Assembly: GCA_016647705.1 (NCBI GenBank)
Contig: CM028326.1
Location: forward strand, 22,769,901-22,833,900
Direction: 5' to 3'
Source: Eucommia ulmoides
Taxonomy: Eukaryota > Streptophyta > Magnoliopsida > Garryales > Eucommiaceae
Length of the DNA stretch: 64,000 bases
Shown here: one piece after another, positions 10,629-22,008 of the stretch
Position numbering within the stretch: position 1 is the first letter of the stretch
Layout: every line of letters starts with the position of its first letter
The notes under the pieces: generated by a model
Database searches by the model: none
The model's input: only the letters and a program-made list of their open reading frames with translations
What the model was told of the DNA's origin: nothing
Position numbers and translations under genes: made by a program

Positions 10629-11801
10629 TTGATTTATTCTGTTGTTATTATTGTGCTATGCATTGTGATGTTGATTGATAGGAAAATTTCAAAGTGTGCT
10701 TCATCGAAAAAATTGTGCAAGGAAGCATCATCCTCAGCCACGGATTACGATTCATCTCGCTTCGTATCCAAGCCAGCAGAAGAACACTTCAACAAATTTG
10801 AGTATAAGAGCACATGCATCCGGCAAAGGGGGTTTGGGCCTTTGGATGCCCTTCAGGAAGAATTCAGAGATGTCATAAGGATCCGGGGTTGGGAACAATT
10901 CTGCAGTTCACCCCCAATGGTGAGGTGTCCGTGGTCCGAGAATTTTATGCTAATATCACCGAGACCACTGACTACCGGACGAGAGTCAGAAATTGCCCCA
11001 TCATATTCAGTTTGGAGCACTTAACAAAATTTTGGGTTTGAAGGAGCCAAAACTCTCGCACGATTCGTTTGGGAGTCACACACCATCTATGGAGACTGTG
11101 ATCCGAGCCTTGACCATGAGTAACATTCAATAGACAAACACAGGGCTGGGTCAAGCGATATTTAAGGCGAGGTATCTGAAACCAGTTCCAAAAATCTGGC
11201 ACCATTTCGTGTGTGGGAACCTGCTTCCTACATCCCATTATTCCGACGTCTCCAAAGAGAGGGATTTCATTTTACATGACATCCAACTGGGGAATCCAAT
11301 CAACGTCGGGTGGTATATCTATTCTTCGATACTTTATACGGTTCGATCGACGAAGACTGGCCTTCTATTTTTCTCGTTTCTAACTGAACTATTCAGACAC
11401 GCCAGAGTCGTGATCAAAGGAGATAGCCCTTGGCCCCCTAAACTTCCTCTCGATCATGCAATGATTAACCGATTGTGGAAGGGCGGAGCCCAAGACTCGG
11501 CTGTGCCGAAAGAGGAGGGCTCGGAAGACGAAGAAGCAGGGCCATCTGAGACCCCGATACCTGAAGCCCCGGCCCCCAACCAAATCTGACTAATCGCGAT
11601 ATCCAGGATCTCCGGTCCGACATCGGCAATCTTCGCAATGATTTTACTCACATGCGGATTTTCTTGGATCAATACAAGCGGAAGCAAGATCAGAACCAAC
11701 GACTTTTATACGAGTATCTTGGAGTCAACATGACTTTCTATTCGCCAGTGCCACATTTCGACCCGGACGAGTTGCAACCACCATTTCCTTCCCATGAACG
11801 G
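10629..11801 (+). pseudogene. Plant-transposon-type ORF (PF20167-like), frameshifted
   Basis: Three plus-strand frames join into one decayed protein of roughly 390 residues. 10629-10905 includes RGFGPLDALQEEFRDVIRIR. After a frame change, 10905-11040 includes VREFYANITE and IIFSLEHLTKFW. From about 11041 to 11801 another frame includes one stop near 11130, then PVPKIWHHFVCGNLLPTSH and INVGWYIYSSI. It then has a Glu/Pro-rich linker and a charged helical tail (DLRSDIGNLRNDF). The order W-x-x-F, V-R-E-F-Y-A-N, then S-x-S-x-V-x-x-x-R at the end of a hydrophobic block resembles the 'putative plant transposon protein' domain found in many plant retroelements (Pfam PF20167 as I recall it). Its role is not known to me. 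The only visible role is as cargo of a polymerase-less element. Confidence 0.6.
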
Positions 11802-13410
11802 TAGGGGGTGAGACTATTACGTCTTACCTTATAGGTATGTGTCGGAACCCATTTTTTTATTTTGATTTCTCTATTATGTTATTGGGTTCACTGCCTCGTT
11901 CAAGTTTGGGGGTATTTATTGAGCATGAAGGAATAAATTTTTGTGATGGGAATGATGAAAAATGTTGTAAGGACTTTTTTTTTTTTTTTTTGTAATTGTA
12001 TTAAACTAGAAATGTTTAGTTTTTGTTAATGTATTTTAATTTTTGTTTATGCATGTATAATGATTAGTTAGTATATGCATGCTAGTTTTTAGATTTAGAG
12101 TAGATATGTTAATGAATGAAGTCGTATGTGCATGTTGAGTTGTAGAGTTCGTCTGGGTCATTTCCCGATGATAACAATTATCCCCTAATTATATATTGAG
12201 GTCGGGGGTAATGCCATTCACGTGTGTTTTGTGTGCTTAGCATGTCGATTAGGTAAAAAAAAAATTTGATCCTAAAATTGCACGATAGCATGGACTCATT
12301 GTATAATTATTCGAACGATTTGACGCCAATTATTTAGTAATAAGTTCATAACAGAAATGATGAATCTAGAATTTGATTGGAGGGGGGTTGAGGCAAAATT
12401 ATAGGTGAGGTAATTCTGGAGGCATTATTTAGGCCTTCAATTTTATCGTTTGAACCTTTTGAAACTAACCTGAAACATTTATTCCCTCGTTCTCTTGTCG
12501 AAGCTCATAAACTTTTCAATTCTGAAAACATATCTATACTTTAGCCAATTAAATCTTTCCAAATCATTGTCGCTAAGCCCAAAAGTAAAAAATTGAGTGA
12601 AATCAAGTAGCATTAGTTTATGCTACTTGAAGTGAGCAGCCGGGGTTTTGGATGAATTTTTATTGGTTCAGTATTGACGTGTTCACTTGTCAGTCTTGTA
12701 GTTCTTTTTGCACGCCCCTAAAATTGTATAAATTTGAATAAGTTCAGGGGTGTGCTTGTTAAAAAACAAACAAACAACTATGTGAATATAGTTTTTAATT
12801 CTGTTTCTTTTGACAAGTGAATATGTAGTTCTTAAATTCTTGTTCAGGGTTGTATTTTCAATGTTTGGGATTACGAGAGAGATTTAGCGACAAACATTTG
12901 TACCTCGGGTATCGTTAAATTATAACGATTTTCTGTTTTCTATTTCTACGATACCCTTGGTCGTTCTTCAAAGCCAAACCAAACCCTATTGACCTCTGTG
13001 AATGTCTGAACCTACATTAGTGGATAGTTGAGCCCAGTCAAGTGTTTGGTTTTCCTAAATCTTTTAAAGTTTAAGTCATGAGCTTAGCAACTGAATAATC
13101 CAATCTGGTGTTTGATTTGTTATACATTTGAGTTCTCTCTTACACACATTTCAAACAGATCTAGAATGGTTTTAACTGATATTGATTGTTGAAATTCTAG
13201 AACACTACGTGGTGTGTGTTATTTCTGAACTTGATCTGATTACGGGTTGTTGAGGGAAGAACCATTTGGTTTTTTCGATTGAACTTGAAACTCACATGTG
13301 TTTACTTCTTATTTGTTAATGTTTATTTATTTTTAGTTTAGAAATTAGCTAAATTAGTGTAGTTAGTTTGTTTTAGTGTTAGGGTATTTTGCTCGAGGAC
13401 TAGCAAATTC
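11802..13410. other. Long non-coding 3' interior of the element
   Basis: About 1.6 kb without a credible ORF on either strand. A T-run stands at about 11967-11991. A copy of the polypurine tract lies at its start (11901-11917). The remainder shows no repeat or protein signal that I can support. Athila-type elements commonly carry a long non-coding stretch here. Confidence 0.6.
11901..11917 (+). other. Internal copy of the polypurine tract
   Basis: CAAGTTTGGGGGTATTT here is identical over 17 bases to the tract that adjoins the right LTR at 13411-13427. It is followed by ATTGAGCATGAAGG rather than by an LTR start. Confidence 0.8.
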
Positions 13411-13426
13411 CAAGTTTGGGGGTATT
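13411..13426 (+). other. Polypurine tract
   Basis: CAAGTTTGGGGGTATT directly precedes TGATAGG of the right LTR and is the expected plus-strand primer. AAGTTTGGGGG is the form usual in Athila-type elements. Confidence 0.85.
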
Positions 13427-14879
13427 TGATAGGTTGAAAATACCTATCTACTTCTAAGCCGAATTTGCCAGTTTTTGAGTGTTTTATTAATATTTTATTG
13501 TGTTTTTGTTAGTTTTTATATAATTCAGGTATAGGGACATTAACGAGCTATAAATAAGCAAAATGATGGGAAAACGACGAATAAACGATTGAAAAATACA
13601 AGGTTTCAGGACAACAAGAATGCAGAGAAGTGCTATTTGAGCCCAGTGTCCCACCGTCGCAGCAAAATTCCACCGTCGCGGCGGTAAAAGATCAGAGCGT
13701 TTGAAGATTGTTCCACCGCCGCAGTGGAAAAAGATCAGAGAGTTTGAAGACTGTTTCACCGCTAAGGCGGTGAAACGACAGCGAGATCCTAAAATTCACC
13801 GCCTCCTCCACCGTCTCGGCGAAGGCTTAACCGACTTACTTACTGCCTAGGCAGTGAATCCTACCGCCTAGGCGGGCAGCTCTGTACAGGCATAAAGATC
13901 TTTTTAGATATTTTTGAAACCTTGAGCCTATAAATACTTCTCCCCCACTTGTGAAAAAGTTATTGAATGTTCCTAACCTCAGCTTAGGGTTCTTTAGCCA
14001 TTCTTGAGAGAGCAAGAAGATGAGGTTCATCATTTGAGAAGACGAAGCATTTGCGAACCAATGCTTAGCGCCACTCTCAGTTTTGATTGTTCTTCTCTTG
14101 TTTTTATCTTTGTAATTACTTTTCCATATCTAATGATGTTGAATCACTCTTGTTTTGTATGTTATATGGCTAAGATCATGTAGTTTAGATAAATATTATC
14201 GAGGTGTTGTTGTAAGTCTTGTAAATACTAGTTTGATTGAATATACGTTACGTTAATGGTTGTTTGTCTCAATCCGATTGTGTTTATCATTATTCTTGAT
14301 ATTATGCTAGTCTAGATAATTAAAGAATACGGGGTTTGACACTCGGGAGAGGTAACCCCATATTCGGATTAGGGTAAACACAACGCGACGATCCAATAAC
14401 CTGGAAGAGAGTTGGAGAGTGTGCAATCCATGACCTTGGTTCATGACTTATGTGACTATGTGTTCAAAAAGATGTTTGAGGGAGACTTTGGCATTAACAG
14501 GAAGTCATATATTCGTTCGCTTTACATTCAGAAGAGGGAGTGAGCGAGTTATAGATATAAAGATTGTCGGATAGGATAAACACCGTTATCGCTCACTAAA
14601 CGAAGTCAAATATGTATTACATAAAAGAAATCAATACCTAGGTAATCAATATAGTTAGAACTAACCCAATAGTTGTAATTTATCTTCGTTGTTAATTAAA
14701 ATACAAACAATTCTTGAAAAGTCGAGATAATATGAGACTATAAAAATCACGGTATTCAACTAATTTACACTATCCTCAGTGGAACGATATCCGATCTCAC
14801 GATCAATCTATACTAAAACTTGATCTCGTGCACTTGTGAGTATTCAATACGCGAGCCTGTAAAAAAATCTCGTCGTACA
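13427..14879 (+). repeat. 3' LTR of non-autonomous Athila-like element
   Basis: This 1453-bp LTR matches the left LTR throughout with scattered substitutions and small gaps. TATAAATA is at 13929-13936. The palindrome that reads ACCGCCTAGGCGGT in the left LTR reads ACTGCCTAGGCAGT here (13842-13855), changed in both halves. TSD GTCAG follows at 14880-14884. Confidence 0.92.
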
Positions 14880-14884
14880 GTCAG

Positions 14885-15420
14885 CATCTGCACCTCTCTC
14901 TTGTTCTGAAGAGAAACCATTCCAAGCACCGCGCTGATCTGGTCGAGATTGGTGTTAATGCCGCGCTGGGAGACCATGAAGCCTAGGAATTTTCTAGTGG
15001 ACACACAAAAAATGCACTTGTTCAGGTTCAGCTTCATGTGGTGAGCCCAGAGCTTTTCCAAGCAGGCCTAGAGATGGTCGAGGTGGTCTTTAGCTCAGCT
15101 TCTCTTCACGAGCATATCATTGATATATACTTCCATCGTGTTCCTGATTTATTCTTTGAACATTTTGTTGACCAGCCTCTGACAGGTTGCCTCTGCGTTG
15201 TAGAGGTCGAAAGGCATGACTTTATAGCAATAGGTGCCCCTATCGATGATGAACGAGGTCTCTCTTTTATCAGGGGAAACATGGGAACATGGTTGTAACC
15301 GGCGTAAGCATCGAGAAAGCTGAGCCGTTTGTGCCCCACTGTCGTATCGATCACAATGTCGATCCTCGGGAGGGTAAATAAATATTTTTCCTCAGTAGCT
15401 CGGTGAGGTCGGATCGCTCC
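14885..15420 (-). pseudogene. Tat pol fragment: reverse transcriptase
   Basis: Minus-strand frames show reverse transcriptase motifs in order: RLSFLDAYAGYNHVPMFP (about 15335-15285), a shifted frame with a YIND sequence at 15127-15116 where YxDD would be expected, and LNLNKCIFCVSTRKFLGFMV to 14960. The catalytic second Asp-Asp pair thus reads Asn-Asp, and at least two frameshifts are present, so this enzyme is inactive. The upstream linker from about 15420 carries LGPEERSDLTELLRKN, typical between protease and polymerase. The frame is broken at 14880 by the inserted element and resumes at 7737. Confidence 0.8.
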
Positions 15421-15626
15421 TCTGGACCGAGCTGATCCCCAACCCTCACTGTCCTCTAGGCTATAGCGGGTTGAATAGGGACATCAATCAGATCTTCATG
15501 GGGTCGGGGGACGGGCTCTTCGTCTCGGGGATCATCGATCAGGATGGGCTCACAATCCTCGGTTAGGGCCACGGGCTTTTCGGGAGCTTGACAAGCAATA
15601 TTCAGCTTGGGCCCCAACTGTAATTG

Positions 15627-16090
15627 CTAATTTCTCTCCATAGCCCTTCTTGCATAGGCCCGAGCGACTTCCTGGTCTTCTAGGACTTCTCCCACCCCGG
15701 AGTTCGTGGGAAATTTCATTTTTTGGTTATACGGGGAGCAAACAGCCTTCAGGGAGTCCATGGTGGGCCGACCTATTATTGCCTTGTAGGGTAACGACCT
15801 ATCTATTATAAGGAATTTAGACCAGATGATGGAGATCTTGGGTCTGGAACCGATTGTGATGGGCAGAGATACCCAATCGACTGAGTTGACCATATCTCTC
15901 CCAAAATCGATGAGGGGAGACCTTACGGGCTACACGGTGCTGCAATCCATGCCCATTTTATCAAAGGCCCCTTTAAAGATGATATCCGCTGAGCTGCCTT
16001 TGTCGACGAGTATTCTTGGCTTCTTGAAATGATTGATCAGAGCTGAGATTACTAGGACGTCATCGTGCGGAACATGCTCCCCTTTCAGGT
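15627..16090 (-). pseudogene. Tat pol fragment: aspartic protease
   Basis: Reading leftward, about 16020-15960 gives ILVDKGSSADIIF, which corresponds to the D-x-G-S-S active-site loop of retropepsin-like proteases in plant Ty3/gypsy elements. The frame at 15893-15627 gives FLIIDRSLPYKAIIGRPTM, the second conserved part (A-I-I-G-R-P), followed by MKFPTNSGVGEV. Lys at the variable position of D-x-G is unusual, although this site does vary (N, G, T) in Tat relatives. A frame change lies between the two parts. Confidence 0.75.
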
Positions 16091-16615
16091 CAGCTTCGCT
16101 AAAGGATATGACATTATGTGAGGCAGCATCTATCGTGCTGACCTTATAAACTCCTTGCTTGACCTTTATTTTACCCTTACTTTCGTACCTCTTCCGGGAG
16201 GAGAACGTCTCACCACCGAGGCCAATGCCTCCATGTATAATGTTAATCTCTCCATCAACCCTTAGGTCAGAATCATTATCGGTGCACTTGGCACGGGATG
16301 AGCTCGATTATTATTCATTCTTCTGCACTGTCCACGGTGCTCGTCTCGACAGTCATTCCTAGCGGTCCGATCTCCATCTGCTTGGCGGACGTAATTATCG
16401 AGGTAACCTTATCGGATGAGGGCCTCTATCTCTTCCTTCAATTAGAAGCAGTTGTCCGTAGCATGATCGCGACTCCTATGGAAGTCGCAATACTTATCAG
16501 CTGACCTTCCCAGGGACTTCCTTTTCAGGAGAGGGGTCAGCGGGAAGATTCCCTTCCTTGCATTTTCAGTGAAGATGGTGGTGATAGACGCGGTTAGGGG
16601 AGTGAACCCGAGCTG

Positions 16616-17471
16616 TCAGGGGCCAAAGGGCGGCCTTCTATCGTCGGGAAGAGGTCCCAACTGTCCTTCCGCTTGGAGCCTTTTGGAGGCTTGAGATCTG
16701 CTCATCCCTTCGTCGGGCCGAGCATTCTTCATGAGGAGATCCTCTCTCCCCCTTTCGATCTTGTCGATGAGATCAGCTTTGTAGTAATTGGTGTCGAGGT
16801 CCAGGGTTTCATGCAGGCTGGTTACCTGCTTGGAATTCAAGTCGTAGGTGAGCCTTCGGTGGTTTAGCCCTGTGAATGAAGGCATTGAACGCCACATCAT
16901 CAGACACCCCTTCACAGGTGAGGGATTCCATCCAAAATCTGTGTACGTAGTTGACCAAATTCTCGTTCTCTTCCTACCTGACGGCAAAGAGATGAGTGAC
17001 AGTCTTGGGCTTTCGTTGTGATCGACTGAACCTTTCCAGGAACTACTGTTCTAGCTGGAGGAAAGTGGAGATTGAGGCCGGTGAGAGGTCATTGAACCAC
17101 GTCCTAGCAGGACTAGTCAGCCCAAGGGAGAAGAATTTACACCTTATCGTGTTGGAGACATCATGTACATCCATGTGGGAGACGTAAATAGTGGGGTGAT
17201 CTAGGGGATCAGTCATCCCATCGTATTGGGCTGTTGGTGGATTAGAAAATCGGTATAGAACTAGTTCGTTTGAGATCTCCGCAATGAAAGGGGACCTGAC
17301 CCCACTGTGCAGCCCGGCTGTTCCTCCGGTATTGCGCATCTGACTGAGGATGGCCTCCATCTCGGCCTTGCGTCTCTCCATGGTGATCGTCACCTTCGTC
17401 AGGGCTACGACCTGACTGGTGGTAGGCCTGGCTTCCCTCCTCGGAACTGGTGGTGGGAAATAGGAGTCCAC
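16616..17471 (-). pseudogene. Tat gag fragment
   Basis: The frame at 17471-17043 contains PPTAQYDGMTDPLDHPTIYV, then CKFFSLGLTSPARTWFNDLS and ISTFLQLEQ. This is the core of the plant retrotransposon gag domain (Retrotrans_gag type). A second frame, 16987-16616, continues with TSLHETLDLDTNYYKADLID and a Pro/Arg-rich tail near a likely nucleocapsid region. No CCHC zinc knuckle could be picked out. One frameshift separates the halves near 17000. Confidence 0.75.
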
Positions 17472-18127
17472 CTCTAGGATTTGGCGAGATTAACGCTCGG
17501 AGCGATCTTGGCGGCTATACTTCCTAACCGGTCTATAGAACATCATCTGCGAGCTGATCTTGAAATGGATCCTGAGGTAACAGGGGGTCGAGGTCCCTCT
17601 CCATTTGTTCCCGGTTAGTGGCCTAAGGCTTGACCAGCGCCACCTGTTCGTGAGAGGAGAGCGCTCGATCATTGGACTCCTATGGACGGGCCCTCTCCCC
17701 TGCGATGTGGAGGTTCGATCCTATTTCAACCGGGGTCGGAGGCAGGCGAGAGAGGAGGATGTTGAAGTACTACCAGAACTTACCAAGTCAGCGCTCAATG
17801 TCGTCAAGCTGGGCGACATTGATAATCTCAGACGCTTGGCCCGGCCAGGTTCCCTTGGTTGGATTTGGTTGACGGGATTGTCCCTCAATATTGATATTTT
17901 ATTTCTTGGTCTCTATATCTTCTCCGTCGACAGACCTGCGGGCTGTAGCTGGGGTTTTTGATCTCAAAACCCGCGACATATCTTCCCCGGGCTGTCTATT
18001 CACCGGGGCGTTCTTGCTTCCTAATCGCCGAGAGTGACCAGACCTTATCTTCATTAAACTTTAGTAAAATAGGCAGCTGATGTTTCAGAGAAGTCTTTTA
18101 GCGCGCTTCTCACAGACGGCGCCAAAC
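17472..18127 (-). other. Tat 5' leader and primer binding site
   Basis: Between gag and LTR lie about 650 bp without a conserved domain. Frames on the plus strand here are shadows. Next to the LTR, 18107-18124 reads TGGCGCCGTCTGTGAGAA on the minus strand, a primer-site sequence that recurs in Tat-type elements just inside the LTR. The adjoining LTR end is ACCAACA at 18128. Confidence 0.7.
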
Positions 18128-18919
18128 TGTTGGTGTCGAAAATTGGTCCAACCAGCAGTATGGTTCGGACACCCTTGGATCAGGGAAAAATGAGCTTGTA
18201 TTGGGGTGATCCTTGTCGTTGCTTGTGTACTACAGCCAGGCTAGACGGGCACTGTCCGACCAACGTCTGAGCCCGGGCTTTGTGCTCCTAGTTTTCTGCT
18301 CCTAGCCGCTGTCCGGGTCGAGCTCCGATCTGTCACCTACATACAGGATGAGTTGGGTTTTTCTCGGCGTGTCCCTTATGGCGTGAGAGTAAGAGCTCGA
18401 GGGTAGAAAATCAGATCGAAAGGTTACTGTTACCTAGTCCTATCTGGATGATCTATGGTGGAGTTTCTCTCTCTAAAAATCATCTCCCAAAAGTGTTGAT
18501 GAAGCCTTCTATTTATAGGCAGAGATGTGATTAGTGTCCGCAAGATTAGGGCCTTAAGCTCGGAAGCTAAGGAGTTAGGCGCATGGGTGACAGGTCCGAT
18601 TAGAGCTATGGACCTGGGCCTTGGGCCCTTTACTGTAGATGCCGGAGCCAATGGGCCTGACCTTCCACTGGCGGCAGGTCGACCCGGGCAACTGGTCGCA
18701 GGTCAGTCTAGGTGCGCTGACCTATCCTCATGGGATGATGCTTTGAGAAGGCTGCTGCTTGAAAATCCTAAGTGCTTCGTATCCACTGACCTGAGAAGGC
18801 GTCCGGGCTGTCTATACACCGTACTACCCCAGGTCGCCGTGACGTGGAACTGGTGACATGGCATATCTGGTCCAGGTGGTTGACACGTGGAGGGAGCTCG
18901 ATTTTACCCACATCAGACA
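18128..18919 (-). repeat. 5' LTR of the Tat element
   Basis: On the minus strand the LTR starts TGTCTGATGTGGGTAAAATC and ends ACCAACA. TG..CA ends and the adjoining primer site support about 790 bp. An outer start at 18922 (TGATGTCTG) is also possible. The matching 3' LTR is outside the window, so no target duplication could be checked. A TATA box (TATAAATA) is at 18517-18510 on the minus strand. Confidence 0.75.
18510..18517 (-). promoter_or_regulatory. TATA box of the Tat LTR
   Basis: On the minus strand CTATAAATAGAAGGC lies about 400 bp into the LTR. It is a textbook plant TATA context and the likely promoter of the element. Confidence 0.65.
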
Positions 18920-20587
18920 TCATAAAAAAAAGAGAGATTGTTGACTCTAGATATTTTGATGAATCAATAAACATTGATGTTTTGAGGAATTGATGCGTTT
19001 ATTGAGTATTACAACTTTTAGTTTATTTGTTTCAATAAGAAAATATTTTAAAGAGAAATAATAAAGATCAAGATGGTTTCAATTAATACATCACAGATTT
19101 TTTATCAAGAAGAATTTTTGAGAACGAAGATTTTTTGTATTTCTAGGTAAAACAACTCAACTCTTCTTAAACTCTTAATGTAACCCGATTAAGATCACAC
19201 ACGACACCTGAAAATGATTTGAAATATTTTTCTGATAAGAAGTAATAAATATAAGTGCCCAAATTATTTTCTAAAAGCTCAGTCAAGAAAATATTTGAAG
19301 AATAAGAAAAATTGGATTTTCGACGTGAACCCATTGGATAAACCGGTTGACCAGATTTTTAGGTTTTAGGTTAATCGGTCCACTGATTGATTGAATGATT
19401 GATTCAGAGCCTAAAATGGTCGACCTTCCATTTGACCGATCAATGTCTATAGGCCAGAAATCTAAACGTTGAGGGTCAACCAGTTGACCGCTAGGTGAAT
19501 CATTCGATCGAAGTGACAGATTTCAGATCTTTGAGCAAGACGTTTTAAAAGATCTTCTACCCATTTTTCATGGATTTAAATGTTGGGATATTATATTTTA
19601 ATGAGTTTTGATTATATTTAAAATATATATTTTGTATTTTGAAGATTTTATGATTTAGTCCATGTATTAATTGATTTTGTAATTTATACTCATCAAACTT
19701 ATTTCTATTCTTTGGAAGTTCAATCAAAATCTTTTGAGGGCTAATTAAATGTTTTAAAAGTTCTATTTCTGGTCAAATATATCTGATTTAAATAGGCTTG
19801 ATATATATGCCAGTTTGGATCTATATATGCCAGTTTCGGGCATATCTTTCAAAATATACCCGGTATAGGCGATGTTTAAATTCCTTATATATAGATATGC
19901 GAATTCCATATTTCAATCTATCAAGAATCAAAGATCAAATCACATTTTTGAAAAGAGGGAGTATATTTTTCTGGTTTATATTTTTGAGAGAAAGTTTTTA
20001 AGAAATTATTGATCGAAACTGCATTTGCAAAAACTCTTGTTTTGAAACTCTATCGCTATTATACATTTTTCTAAAGAAAATCCCGATGAGATATCTCTCA
20101 TTATATTTTTGCTTGCTCAAATCAATTGTGCTATACTTGTTAATATATCTTGAGAATTTGACTTCTTATCTTTGTGATTGAAAATCGTTTTTGATAAAAT
20201 ATATTGAAAATATTTAAAACGATTTTTCTATAAATTTGATATCTATAATTTGTGTACTTTAATTGTGATAGAATCAATTTTATTTTCTCATACATTTCTA
20301 TCACTAGCCTATAGGGACATTAATTGATTTTAAGTTTAAATTGAGGTGATAGAAACTCATGTGAGAAAAAACTTTAATATTTTTTTTTTTGTATTGTGAG
20401 ATGTAGCTTAAACCTAAGTTATAACGACCTGATTTCCTAGAGCCGTCACTTGGTTTATCTTATTAAAGAAATTAATACTAAAATCCAATATCCAATATTT
20501 CATTTTTATGTAAATTCGATAAATTTTATAACCATACGGTGATGATTATAATTAACGAATTATCGAGTCGATTTTTTTTACAACGGT

Positions 20588-20624
<37 letters not shown>

Positions 20625-22008
20625 TTTCAAATTGTTAATCAAGTATATTATCCACTTAGTTATTATTATCTGGTGATAAGTAATAAGTTTTGCACCACCA
20701 GGCTATGATATTAGGATTATGATTACTAATAATATTTGATTAATTATACTATTTACACATCAATAGTGGTAGCATACTAAATCAATACAACATATTGATA
20801 ATATTTTGATGTGTATAATATTATAATAGTTAGTTTATAATATTTGGCATAGTATCTGAATATTGTAATCTATTTATAAATTACAATATTAATGCGAATA
20901 ATACCATTAGTGCTGTAAAATTAAGAAATACCCCATGAACGATACCCGACAATACATACACCTCGGTCGTTCCATTACAACTACGATGACAGTTATAACT
21001 ACCAATTTAAATTTTACAATATGACGACAATAATTATATTCAATTTATCGAGTCAATTTTTACAACGGTAAATATTAATTATAATTATTACAAATAGAAT
21101 TTCTAATATAATTCCTGTCGTCGTTTCGTTCTCACCGGCCTTGCAATCAAAATTATGAGGTTGTGAGTTAACGCTCAGTAGAATTTCAACCCCTCTAATA
21201 CGTGCATTTAATTAATATGACAAATAAACACCTAAGTATGATTTCCACATAATTTCTACTTAATCTTAATTATTTCATGGAAATTAACAATTACAATTCA
21301 ACAACAATAACAACGTAATTTACACAATAGGAACATTAAATGCTTCTATTAAGTTAGAAATTATACCTGAAATTCGAAACCGAAATACATTCTAATTTAT
21401 ATATATATATATATACATATTCATGTTCATTTGAGTGGACTTTTTCCACCCAACCTGTGGCTCCCCTTCATTTTTTCCCTGTTAGTGGCACTCCTCCCAT
21501 CATTATTTATTTACTCTTATTATATTTGTTCTCTTCTCCATCAAATATATGTGGCATATATGTTTACTAGCGTATAACACGTGCTTGAAGACACAAGTGC
21601 AAAACAACAAAAACAGAATAAAGAATTGACCTATTCTATTTGAATATCAATAATAACAAACAATTGAGATTAACATTATACACCTATTTAATTTGAATAT
21701 CAATGATAACTAATAATTGAACATCACTAATAACTAACAATAAGACTAAAATTTGTCTCTTTTTATAAATTCTATTTTCTATTTAGAATAATTACACTTT
21801 TGACCTTATATAAATGCACCCAGTGCTCAATTGGACCCCCAAATTTGAAAATATACATTAACTCCATGACAATTCAATTTTGTTCTAATTTTACTCCAAT
21901 TACTATTCATTGGTACCGATCAAAGGTATTTTGGTAATTTCGTGTTCAAATCTAATTTCAACTATTCAACCTATATAGATTAATTATGACATAAACGAAT
22001 TTATGTAG

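Larger units (their letters stand above)
7738..14879 (+). mobile_element. Complete non-autonomous Athila-like LTR retrotransposon
   Basis: It is a 7142-bp element with two closely similar LTRs (7738-9198 and 13427-14879), a tRNA-Asp primer site (9205-9222), a polypurine tract adjoining the right LTR (13411-13426) and a perfect GTCAG target duplication. The interior of 4.2 kb shows a short gag-like start (9345-9455) and a frameshifted plant-transposon-type ORF (10629-11801), but no protease, reverse transcriptase, RNase H or integrase motif on either strand. It must therefore have depended on proteins from another element. The tRNA-Asp site and AAGTTTGGGGG tract are typical of the Athila branch. 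Two solo LTRs of the same family occur at 530 and 61018. Confidence 0.88.
1..18922 (-). mobile_element. Tat-clade Ty3/gypsy retrotransposon, partial, four nested insertions
   Basis: Read on the minus strand from right to left, the parts follow Ty3/gypsy order: LTR (18128-18919), primer binding site (18107-18124), gag (17471-16616), protease (about 16090-15627), reverse transcriptase (15420-14885 and 7737-7553), RNase H (5402-4654), the end of a second RNase H domain (529-302) and the start of integrase (about 120-1). The rest of integrase and the 3' LTR lie outside the window. The second RNase H with a TDxSSNxxGSG-type motif is characteristic of the Tat clade (Ogre/Retand-like). Four later insertions at 530-1891, 1900-4653, 5403-7547 and 7738-14879 cut pol. 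Frameshifts and stops make the copy inactive. The clade call is by motif recognition only. Confidence 0.8.

Noticed and set aside
11209-11589. A stand-alone host gene of 126 residues
   Set aside because: It continues the plant-transposon-type ORF inside a bounded LTR element, so it is element cargo, not a host gene.
17605-17961. 118-codon plus-strand frame
   Set aside because: It lies in the leader of the minus-strand Tat element and has no domain. It is a shadow frame.
18920-18945. Target duplication joining the Tat LTR edge or the SIRE-like LTR at 18939
   Set aside because: GAGAT on the left and ATACC on the right disagree, and the other end of the Tat element is outside the window.
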